NCBI RefSeq assembly: GCF_030272615.1
Contig: NC_081406.1
Span: forward strand, 215,755,497-215,819,496
From: Cryptomeria japonica
Taxonomy: Eukaryota; Streptophyta; Pinopsida; Cupressales; Cupressaceae
DNA length: 64,000 nt
Reading direction: 5' to 3'
The notes beneath the pieces are model-generated. The model worked only from the letters and a program-made list of their open reading frames with translations. It did not search any database and had not been told where the DNA came from. Of this stretch, positions 55,691 through 64,000 are shown one piece after another (position 1 is the first letter of the stretch; every line of letters starts with the position of its first letter). Both the position numbers and the translations under genes were made by a program.

Positions 55691-56066
55691 ACAAGAAAAT
55701 AAAACTTAGGGGAAGGCATAGAAATAAAACATATTTAAAGTCTTGCCTAAGATAAATGTAAAAGGGGGGACCCTTTTTCAGCTAGAGAGACCCTTCCACT
55801 TAAGTGGAAAAAGTAACATGGAAATAGAACGTATAGACTTCAAATAGAAAAGGGTAAATTGCAGAACCTTAAACCCTTAGACCAAAACCCTCAGAGGCAA
55901 AAACTAAAGTACAAGGCACAATTTTGCAGATTATAACGGATTAGAGAACAAAGTCACCCAATAATCAAAATAGTGACAACACTATGCAAGGTCTATAAAA
56001 CCAAGGGTGGCTATGCAAATCAATGTGTGTGGCAAAGATAGTAGAATATCTCGAGGAAAATAAGAG
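55691..56066. other. Spacer between array and ORF at 56067
   Basis: No gene. A perfect palindrome TTCCACTTAAGTGGAA lies at about 55794-55809. The remainder is A-rich. Confidence 0.4.
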
Positions 56067-56742
56067 GTGATTTTTGAGAGGGAAGGAAGTGCAGGTTTCG
56101 TTTTCATGGAGGCAAATTTTACAGTCACCACCAAAAAGCAGCAAAAGGGTTTCACGGGTGCCGTGAGCAGAGATAAGATGTCAGGGCTACTCAAATTCAA
56201 GGAGGATGATATGATCAACACAGTTTTGGAGGTGGTGGGACCTTTCTTCATGGAAAATGTTTCACGATGGAAGGTCAATCTGGACATCATTTCAATGGTA
56301 ATAGCTTGGGGCTTGGAGATAAGTGAAAACATAGACATGGTGAAATGGGCAGTTACTTCAATCTTTGAAGATGCTATGCTCAAAGGGTTAGATTCCATTT
56401 TAGAATGGGTAGTGCCAAGGGTCGGCTTCGACTATTCTAAGGAATTTGCATAATCCAAGGATGTGGATGAGTTTGGCATTGTTTCATTTGCCCGTTGGAT
56501 AGGGAAAGTCGACAAGGAAGCATATGTCTTGGAGAGGGCGGGAGCTTGGGATAATCTTAAGTAGCTGATTTTGAAGTACAAGAAGGAAGAAAATGAATTG
56601 GAAAGAGCATGGTCGAAGGCTCATCCAAAAGGCAAACACTCAGGGGCGAGGAAACGAAGGTTTTTCCCAGCTCAATCCATAGAAGGCGCGGTAACAACTT
56701 GAGGTCTAGAATGGGAGGAAGGTGAAGGCGCATAATTCAGTC
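56067..56742 (+). pseudogene. Unrecognised ORF, about 220 codons with stops
   Basis: An open run of 128 codons starts at an ATG at 56067 (MIFEREGSAGFVFMEANFTV). It continues past a TAA at 56451 in the same frame (SKDVDEFGIVSFARWIGKVD, then LILKYKKEENELERAWSKAH) with two more stops until about 56742. It has a mixed, globular-looking N-terminal part (FFMENVSRWKVNLDIISMVI) and a charged helical end with a basic tail. GC content is higher than its surroundings. No known domain; possibly a retroelement or captured gene fragment. Confidence 0.42.
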
Positions 56743-57540
56743 ATGGTTGGTGTGAATAGCTAGTAGTGTCTAGCCTTTAAAATATATAGTTTCATAGGCA
56801 GCTTATGGCTGTTATTTTTTGTTTATGTAAGCTCAAAAGGGGCCTGGATGGTTTATGTTGGTTTTAGCTGTCATGTGAATGCATCACACCCTATGGGAAA
56901 TTGAGGGGTTTGGATAGTAGGGTGGGGTTTTGTTGTTTATATTCTTTTTGGATGCAATGCCTACGAGATTTCAGAAATTGCATGTATGAAAAGTCTATGA
57001 TCGGGCGTATATGTAGTTTGAAAGCCTAAATTTTGATGATGTAATAACTATATTTTATAATGCAATAAAAACAATAATTATCGACCAAAAAATAAATAAA
57101 TTGAATTCTACTATTACAATAAAGGAAATGAACAATAGCTAGCTTCTGAGAGAACAAACAATTGAAATTAACTTGATCTTGATAGCGAATTCCCGTAACC
57201 TTCTAAGTGTAGATACAATACCTTCGGCCTCCTTCACTTTCATGGCTACTGAGAGGGTACTAGAGAGATTGCTAACTTTTACAACAAAAAATAGATAAAA
57301 TATCACTCAAATCCTAGCTAGGTGTACTAATTAAGTAAGCTCATGTGAATTGACACCTGATTTGATGGATATTAGGCATGCATTTAATTTTGAGTCACTC
57401 CATTACATGGCACACGAAGTATCATGATTATTTGCCATTATTAGAAACTAACATCTCAAACTACTTGGAATATTCCCTTTCTCATCATCATTTTCCCTCC
57501 ATGATACGCACACCACTTCTGAATGAAGCATCAGACTATG
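56743..57540. other. AT-rich DNA without recognised features
   Basis: Nothing gene-like beyond a 65-codon chance frame (57378-57575). No repeats found by eye except isolated A-runs. Confidence 0.4.
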
Positions 57541-57544
57541 AATT

Positions 57545-57850
57545 TCAAAATTTGAACCTTGAACAAAGAACCTAAAGGTTCAAAGGTTCAAGTTCAACTC
57601 TGAGGAAGAACATAGAACAAAACATAAAAAATAGTCTTCATGGCATAAAAACAAAAGACAACGAACAAGCAAAGATATAACTGATGCACAACTAGGTTTG
57701 AACCGTGAAACTTGAACCAAGAAGGTTCAAAGGTTCAAGTTCAACATGAACTTTCAACAAAGTTGTGAAGATAACTAACATTAAAGTGGGCACTGAACCT
57801 GGTCTTTGAACTAAGGCAAGGTTCAATCACTTAAGTTCAAAGGAAGGAAA
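57545..57850. repeat. Dispersed GGTTCAAAGGTTCAAG repeats
   Basis: The phrase AAGGTTCAAAGGTTCAAGTT occurs at about 57576-57597 and again at about 57724-57745, a step of about 148 bp. Shorter GAACCTTGAAC/GGTTCAA pieces lie at 57553, 57698, 57795, 57818 and 57831. GAACC and GGTTC are complementary, so local hairpins can form. Followed by an AAAAGAAAAG-rich stretch (57900-57935). Confidence 0.55.
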
Positions 57851-57929
57851 CAAACAACCGAAAAGGAAAATCAAATTTAAAGGATGACTTTCGAATTGAA
57901 ACTCAAAAGAAAAGAAAAGAAAAGAAAGG

Positions 57930-58404
57930 AGGACAAACAGAGGTGAAGATAAGTTGTGTATGAAATTCTCTAACAATATGAAGAATAAATTTGAGATGTC
58001 TATGATTGGGGAGATGAAATTTTTATTATGTTTGTATATTACTCAAACTGATAAAGGTATTTTAATCTGTCAAACTAAGTATGCTAGAGATTTGTTGAAA
58101 AAGTTTGGGTTGGAAAATTCTAAACCGGTTGGTACTCTGATGGTTACAAGTGAGAAATTGTCAAAGAAAGATGCATCTGCACCAGTAAATCCTACAAGAT
58201 ACAAGTCTATGATTGGAGGTTTGTTATATCTAACTCAGACTAGACTGGATATAATAAATGTGGTTTGTATTGTATCAAGATATCAGAGTGATCCTAGAGA
58301 AAATCATGAGAGTGCGGTGAAAAAGATTTTTCAGGTATTTGCAGGGAACAACTGGATATAATTTGTGGTATCCTAAAAATGATGACTTTACATTATATGC
58401 ATAT
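57930..58404 (+). pseudogene. Copia RT/RNase H fragment interrupted by LTR G
   Basis: Starts at the GGEDKLCMKFSNN segment just after the catalytic box, then [44 protein letters not shown]-like GTLMVTSEKL, NPTRYKSMIGGLLYLTQTRL and DPRENHESAVKKIF. After a frameshift it reads the start of RNase H (NLWYPKNDDFTLYAY), where TGTTGG of LTR G begins. The YVDD box itself and everything before it are missing. It belongs to the same subfamily as element 4. Confidence 0.85.
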
Positions 58405-59433
58405 TGTTGGTATTTTGGATATGTTAATATGGTTTTGTCATTGATGTCAACACTTATCAACACTTGTCAACTTATCAGCACTTGGAGAACTGGTTATGTT
58501 CACCAGCAAGCAAATGACTTATGCATAGTCACCGGTATTTGGTTCACCGGCAAGTTATATTGTTCATCGGCACTCAAAATGACTTGGAAACTACTTGGTT
58601 ATGTTGAAGACATCGTTTGGACACTTTGTCTCAGTGATTTGTTCATTGGTATATTTGGGTTTGCATATTTGTTGTTACTGGCAAATAAGTCCAGGATATA
58701 CACCGGTAGGCATATTTATTCTAGATCACCGTGACACGTCACGAAGATGATTTTCTATTATTGTAAATGCATTGAGCCAACATCATGCATTAGATATTGT
58801 TTCCTTTGTAATTGATTTTATTGTAATTTCTTTTAGTGAGCCGACCTACCCAATTGGTCTTAGGTTATGGTATAAATGTAAGATCTCATTTGTGAGATTA
58901 ATATATGCAAGGATAGAGATTGAAATAAGGTATATGCGAATATAAGCAGAGCTATACATGCAGACATCATTCAAGATTGAAGGAAGGTTTGAAGAAGGCA
59001 TATCAGAGCTAAACTGGTACTAAATCCAGCATATGAAGATGCTATTTTGTGCAGTACATTATCATTGGAATTAATCATCCAATTGTAGTCAGTGTGACTC
59101 TCATTTTGTGATTGAGCAGTGAGCTCTAGGCGCTTGGCCTTTTTGCATGTGCAGACCCCATATTGTACACACATACTATCTGCAGTAGTATCATCTGATT
59201 GTGGGTAAGGTTTCCCACCATGGTTTTTCCCCTTACAGGGTTTCCACTTACAAATATTGGTGTTATGTGTTGTGGATGTTATTGTCTTTTTGTTTCATGC
59301 ATTAATCTTTACCGTGACTGCAATTAACTGATAAACTGTCTACCGACATAAAGTTTGGTTTACCGGTATTAAGCATTAAGTTTGGTTAAGTCTGATTCAC
59401 CCCCTCCCTCTCAGATGTCTTTGGGACCTAACA
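58405..59433 (+). repeat. Copia LTR G (5' LTR of element H)
   Basis: TGTTGGTATTTTGG to TTTGGGACCTAACA. It has all family landmarks (TTTTGTCATTGATGTCAACACTT, AAGATCTCATTTGTGAG, TGATTGAGCAGTGAGCTC, TTTCCCACCATGG, C-run). The target duplication cannot be checked because the 3' end is not in the window. Confidence 0.93.
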
Positions 59434-59435
59434 AT

Positions 59436-59448
59436 TGGTATCATAGCC
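59436..59448 (+). other. Primer binding site of element H
   Basis: TGGTATCATAGCC, one base different from the initiator tRNA-Met complement TGGTATCAGAGCC, two bases after the LTR end. Confidence 0.88.
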
Positions 59449-59490
59449 TAGTCCTCTTTTTGTAGAAATTTAACAGCTTGAGGAGATCCA

Positions 59491-60590
59491 ATGTCTTCAA
59501 ACTATTTCAGAAAGGACAGTCCTAAACTTGATGGAACCAACTATGGAATATGGAATATTAGGATGGAGACTCACTTGAATTGCATTAGAAAAGATATATT
59601 GGAAGTTACAAAGAATAGTTACACTGCTACTACTCCCGGTCAGCCTAATCCACCAACCTTAATTAAAGATGAGGAAAATCATTGCAAAGCAAGAGAAGCA
59701 CTTTAGAGTGCATTGTCAGATTAGCAAATCATGGGATTATCAGATAGGTCTACTGCTAAAGCTATTTGGGACAAATTAGAAACATTGAATGAAGGTTATA
59801 CCACAGTCAAAATTGCAAAACTTGAATTCTTCTGAGTCAGGTATGAAAATCTGAAAATGGAAGAAGATGAAAGGATTTCTGCTTTTATGGAAAGAGTAAA
59901 TGAAATTGTTTTAGGTATACAATGTTGTGGAGGAACCTTAATTGAAGATGAAATTGTTTCAAAAGTTTTAAGAGCATTTCCATCGGCATACAAAATGAAA
60001 GTAACTACTATAAATGAGTTAAGAACAATGCCTAATACATCTGTAACTAGAGACACATTGGTTGGCAAATTTTCAGCTTTTGAAATTGAGGAATTTGCTC
60101 CTGTTGCTATTATAAAGATAGATTTAGCTTTCAAGGCATCAACATCATCTGCATCATCTTCATTTTACAAATCTGATTGGAAGGCTTTTTATATAAGAGA
60201 ACTTGAAGAAAGCAGGAGAGAAAATGAAGAACTTAAAGAACTTGAAGCACTATTTGCAAGAAAAATGCCTAAAGGTCCTATTGGAAGTAAGTATGAAGGT
60301 AAAGGACCCTTTAAATGTTTTAACTACAATAAGATTGGTCATATGGCATCTAGGTGTCTTGATAGACATGCAAGATTTAAAGAAGAAGCTAGAAGAACAT
60401 ACAAACCTAACTTTGAATATCAGAGATACAAATTCAAGAAGAATAGAGATAAATCTTGTTATTTTGCTGATGAAGGAGTCACTGATGATTCTGATGAGGA
60501 TCCGGTAGATAATGGATGGGTTTTTGTTTCTATAATAGAAGATCAACCGGCACCTACTATTCAACTAGTAGAGAAGGCCCTGGCGGCTAG
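59491..60590 (+). pseudogene. gag: Copia gag (element H)
   Basis: ATG 59491 (MSSNYFRKDSPKLDGTNYGI), the same start as element 3. The UBN2-type domain runs through SDRSTAKAIWDKLETLNEGY and a long open run from 59857 (DERISAFMERVNEIVLGIQC, then TTINELRTMPNTSVTRDTLV). The zinc knuckle at about 60313 reads FKCFNYNKIGHMASRCLDRH, with the second Cys of C-x2-C-x4-H-x4-C changed to Tyr. An acidic DDSDEDPVDNGW tail leads into the protease without a stop. Three stops (about 59704, 59728 and 59833) are in the N-terminal half. Confidence 0.9.
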
Positions 60591-60804
60591 AATTGAAGAT
60601 AAGGATGAATGGATTATTGATTCAAGATGTTCACATCATATGACTGGTGATAACGTAAATTCTTAACCTTTGAGGAATACAATGGAGGTCTAGTGAGATT
60701 TGGAGATGATAAAGCTTGTTTGATCAAAGGAAAAGGCACTATATCTCTGGCTGGTAAGCACAATACTAAATGTTTACTATGTTGAAGGTTTAAAGCATAA
60801 TCTT
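60591..60804 (+). pseudogene. Copia protease (element H)
   Basis: In frame with gag: ARIEDKDEWIIDSRCSHHMT (active-site triplet D-S-R, as in element 3), then a frameshift at about 60655 and FEEYNGGLVRFGDDKACLIK. A second shift near 60770 precedes the VEGLKHNLLSVGQL end. Size is normal for the family (about 95 residues). Confidence 0.82.
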
Positions 60805-62157
60805 TTGAGTGTTGGTCAATTACTTGAAAAAGGATTTCAATTACAATTCAAGAATGTTAAATGCAAAATCATGAATAGAACTAGTTTGGAAATTGCAACC
60901 AGTAACCAAACTAGAGGTAATATCTTTCATTTGAATAATAGTGAAAAGACATGCTTGATTGTACATATTGATGAAAGTTGGTTATGGCATAAGAGACTTT
61001 GTCATGTAAATTTTGATTGCATTGTGAAAATCAGTACAACTAAGGCAGTAAGAGATTTACCTAAGATTGTTAAACCTCACATTCAGGTATGTAAGCAATG
61101 TCAATTTGGAAAGCAAGTTAGAGCATCTTTTAAGAGTATTCTAGAAAAGTTGAATAATGCTCTTGACTTAATTCATACTGATTTATGTGGTCCAACAAGA
61201 ACTAAAAGCCTACAAGGAGATAGGTATTTTATGCTAATCATTGATGATTATTCTAGAATGTGCTAGGTTACTTTTCTCAGGAAGAAATCAGAAGCACTTG
61301 GGAAATTCAAGCTATTCAAGGTGATGGTAGAGAATGAAAATCATAAGAAAATCAAATGTCTGAGGTTAGATCAAGGAGGTGAATTCACATCTAAGGAATT
61401 TAATACATTCTATGAAGTGAAAAGAATCAGAAGACAGTTGTCAGCACCTTGGACACCCTAGAAGAATGGAGTTGTGGAAAGGAAAAATAGAACTATCTTA
61501 AATGCAGCTAGAAGAATGTTATAAGAAGCAAATCTACCTCATGTATATTGGAGAGAAGCAGTAAGTACAATGGTTTATACATTCAACAAAGTTCACATCA
61601 AAGGTGAAACTGGTAAGACCCCTCATGAATTATGGTTTGGTATTACTCTTACTCTTAAATATTTTAGAATATTTGGAAGTAAATGCTATATTAGAAGAGA
61701 TGAGTATATTGGCCAAATTTGATCCTAGAAGTGATGAAGGAATATTTCTTGGTTATTCATCTAAGAGCAAGGCATATAGATGTTTTAAGAAGAGATTGTA
61801 GAAAATTTTTGAGTACAAATGTGAAGATTGATGAACAATTTAGAAGAAATTCAAGATACATAGACTCTGAACCAGCAACAGAGATACTGACAAATGAACC
61901 TACAATGAATACACTCGTACAAAATGAAGATCTAGTTACACTAGCATCATCTAAAAATTCCATAGTAACTGAGGAACAACAACAAACAAAGACACCCCGT
62001 TATGTAAGATTGAACCACTCTGAAGATCAGATAATTGGGAACAAGTATCAAGGAGTTATGACTAGAGGAAGACTAGAAAATGAAGAGGTATGTCTTATTT
62101 CTCAAATTGAACCAACATCTGTTAATGAGGCATGTGAAGATAAACACTGGATTAAAG
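60805..62157 (+). pseudogene. Copia integrase (element H)
   Basis: An open run of 153 codons (60805-61266): MSVGQLLEKGFQLQFKNV, then the GAG-pre-integrase zinc region (LWHKRLCHVNFD, VCKQCQFGKQVRASFKSI) and the core start DLIHTDLCGPTRTKSLQGDR with first catalytic Asp and FMLIIDDYS. After a TAG for Trp, KIKCLRLDQGGEFTSKEF holds the second Asp (LDQGG where N is usual). NGVVERKNRTIL holds the Glu. Then LPHVYWREAVSTMVY, FGSKCYIRRDEYIG, a frameshift at about 61712, and RSDEGIFLGYSSKSKAYRCF. The linker runs to 62157. All three DDE positions are present but spread over frames. Confidence 0.92.
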
Positions 62158-62234
62158 TGTAATAACCCAACATAATTCATCCAACAAAAATTGAGTATAT
62201 ATTTTTTTTTCTATTTATGTTTTATTCAATTGCA

Positions 62235-62400
62235 TACTCTGGGCATCCATCCAAATAGGATTGGGCATTCATCCATTCGAGATGAGCTTCTAACCATACG
62301 GGTTAGGCAGTTGTCCATACGGGACGTAAATTCCATCTATCCAATACGGGATAGGCATCTACCCATACGGGGTAGGCATCCATCCAAACGGGATAGGAGA
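62235..62400 (+). repeat. Short direct repeats, core CATCCATACGGGATAGG
   Basis: Six to seven imperfect copies with a step of about 22-30 bp (near 62245, 62268, 62295, 62316, 62340, 62360 and 62382). They vary between CCATACGGG, CCATTCGAG, CCAAATAGG and CCAAACGGG. Located about 80 bp inside the presumed LTR start. Confidence 0.7.
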
Positions 62401-63896
62401 TGCTCTGGCAAGAGACTTAGACTCATCGGGACCATTCGGGTCCTGAGCCACTCACTAAGTACTACATTCTTCTAGCAAGAATGCACCGAGGTCGCCGTCC
62501 TTAGGAGTAATAAGAAAATAATACAAGCTTGAATTCCGCCTCGGAATTTGGCTTAAAGCCTTGGGAAGTCAAGCGAATCCATACGGGATTCCTTTCGAGT
62601 ATGCATTGAATTAAGTTTGATTATCTGATCTTTCATTTAGGATTCTTACTCAACCAAGCCTAGACCCCACCCACGAACGCCTGAGTACGAGGGACAACTC
62701 CATCCCAAGACTGCCTACATACCCGCTTCGGCACGGGATCAAGGCGTAAAGTATGTAGTTCTATTTTCTAATCTATGGTTTGATGTAAACTGATTTGTGG
62801 GTACGCAACACTTTCTAGGGTCAGTGTCCCAGACAGTTTCTCTGCGGTTGCTACCCACGAAGGTAGCGCTTAAGCGAAGGCTCAAGATGGCCTATTGCTT
62901 GTGGCCTAAATAAAATAACTAGAACCTAATACTTATCATGAGCGTCACCCAATTGCAAATCACCAATATCCCTTTGAGGTGAATAAACAATTAAATAAAT
63001 AAAGTAAATTTCACGAGAGCTCTTAACTTGACCATCCCTAAGAGGGGTTTACTATGGTTTATCTCAACGGATGTGGAATTCATTTAAAAGTTATCTTATT
63101 AAATTATCGATCCAAGAGGGATTACCTGCCCCTTGGATTTTAACTTCCAAATGTCCCTTATTACTCCCCGATGATTTATAGGGATGATGCCACAGACATT
63201 GTTAATGTAGCTTTATTAGGCGTTAAGTGCAGTAGTTCAACACGACGGCATTACCCGTAAGCGTGACCCAGAGGCACCATATATACCGAACGCTGCTAGT
63301 TTTGGTTTTCCAACTTCCTTTATTTAGTTTTCTAACTACGAATAACAAAATGAAAGCGTAAATAATGGAAGTAACTACTTGAAGTGTAATTTGCATACAA
63401 ATGAAACTTGCATAATAGTAATTGCATGAAAGATATAGTAATTCGCATGCTATGAACGAAAGCAATTAATCCATGATGTAAGATGACTTAGCGAGTCCAA
63501 AATGACGATTAAATCTAAATATTTATAATGAGGTAAGTTAATCTCTAAGGACCAATCAAGTGTCCCAATGATTTCTTAATTTTTAGAAGAATATAGTCTA
63601 CAATTTTAAAGTCTATTAGGGATAGTTTAATTACAATCTTGCTACACATTAATCCCATTTTTAATTGAAAGTCAATATCCTTAAATTTACACTAAGGAGA
63701 AAAAAAATCATCATATCCTAAATGTCATTATTATCAACTTTTAAAAAAATTAACTAAATGGTAATTAACTTAGATTATCATTTTTTTTTTTTAGAAAACA
63801 AATTAAACTTCAATTTTCGAAATACTAAAAAAAACAAATTTTAAAATTTAATGGCAAAGGCTTGCATTTGTTTATGATAATAAGGAGGGCTATGGG

Positions 63897-63977
63897 GTGG
63901 GGACCACGGGTCCCATCACCCCTGCGGCCCTGCATGCGCAGGTCCGCAGGGATGAGGGGATGCCGTGGGCCCCCACC
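63897..63977. repeat. GC-rich imperfect palindrome of about 80 bp
   Basis: The inner stem CCCTGCGGCCCTGC / GCAGGTCCGCAGGG (63920-63933 and 63938-63951) closes a 4-base ATGC loop with one mismatch. After an interior bulge the outer stem GGTGGGGACCACGG / CCGTGGGCCCCCACC (63897-63910 and 63963-63977) pairs with one gap and one mismatch. Strikingly GC-rich against an AT-rich window. It could be the end of a foldback/MITE-like element or an LTR hairpin. Confidence 0.7.
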
Positions 63978-64000
63978 GTACCCCTGCGACGGTTTATTGA

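Larger units (their letters stand above)
58405..62157 (+). mobile_element. Copia element H, 5' LTR through integrase
   Basis: LTR (58405-59433), primer site, gag, PR and integrase on the + strand, inserted into the RT fragment to its left. It breaks off at 62157 within the integrase-RT linker (ACEDKHWIK), where TGTAATAACCC starts. Its RT, RNase H and 3' LTR are expected beyond the window if the right side is a nested insertion. It complements elements 1 and 2, which keep only the 3' parts of the same family. Confidence 0.9.
62158..64000 (+). repeat. Probable Ty3/gypsy-type LTR, start at 62158, right end not determined
   Basis: Copia linker sequence stops exactly where TGTAATAACCC begins. TGTAATA(C)CCC is a common start of plant gypsy LTRs. 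The following DNA is non-coding and includes CATACGGG repeats (62235-62400) and a CTACATAC...GTATGTAG stem region (62725-62760) with the phrase ACTGCCTACATACCC, which I associate with plant LTRs. No internal domain appears before 64000, so either the LTR is long or other non-coding DNA follows. No partner copy is in the window. Confidence 0.5.

Noticed and set aside
54737..55755. Plus-strand frames of 69-94 codons
   Set aside because: They fall in the 128-bp tandem array, do not repeat as peptides from unit to unit and show no coding pattern.
57545..57850. tRNA-like T-arm sequences (GGTTCAA) as tRNA or SINE
   Set aside because: No cloverleaf, A box or anticodon arm could be assembled around them.

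Overview
This window is repeat-dense nuclear DNA from a land plant, most likely a seed plant with a large, retrotransposon-bloated genome. A gymnosperm is possible but cannot be proved from this sequence alone. The evidence is plant-type Ty1/copia and Ty3/gypsy LTR retrotransposons, primer sites matching plant initiator tRNA-Met, a plant LINE RNase H fragment, and no intact host gene. I recognise no tRNA, rRNA, CRISPR array or bacterial-style operon. Almost every coding stretch is a pseudogene with in-frame stops and frameshifts.

Layout, left side. Positions 1-6805 are a decayed Tat-like Ty3/gypsy element: gag, protease, a second plant-type RNase H placed BEFORE the RT, then RT, RNase H and integrase. 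Positions 6806-10366 are non-coding and LTR-like, with a minisatellite of about 58 bp upstream of a TATA box. From 10367 to 39270 there is a staircase of + strand copia-type elements. Each one ends in a 3' LTR that abuts the interior of the next: RT piece plus LTR (10367-13179), integrase/RT piece plus LTR (13180-22843), ORF2 piece plus LTR (22844-26155), RT piece plus LTR (26157-39270). Two complete elements interrupt this staircase. One is a minus-strand copia element (16276-22372, perfect 5-bp target duplication GTTTG). The other is a 10.1-kb non-autonomous element K (28528-38675), which has LTRs, a primer site and a purine tract but no polymerase.

Layout, right side. Positions 39271-41560 and 53896-43815 (both minus strand) are two diverged copies of a long, apparently intronless ORF of unknown function. 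The second copy is split by a complete copia-like element M (46439-53021). M encodes a gag with zinc knuckles and a long unknown ORF2, but no protease, integrase or RT. A LINE RNase H fragment lies between them (about 41790-42540). After a diverged tandem array of about 128 bp per unit (54285-55690) and an unrecognised ORF (56067-56742) comes a copia RT fragment. It is interrupted by another copia element (58405-62157), which is in turn broken at 62158 by what looks like a gypsy LTR running toward the window end. A GC-rich palindrome of about 80 bp sits at the extreme right.

How the parts relate. The autonomous-type copia elements share a purine tract (AAAGGGGGAGA then TGTTGG) and a primer site with the gag-ORF2 elements, so the latter are plausibly mobilised in trans by the former. 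Element K probably depends on a Ty3/gypsy partner. The most interesting unexplained material is: the ORF2 family (two independent copies), the minus-strand ORF family (two copies), the 21-bp-phased repeats in opposite orientation at the two ends of K, the RNase H upstream of RT, and the 128-bp hairpin array.
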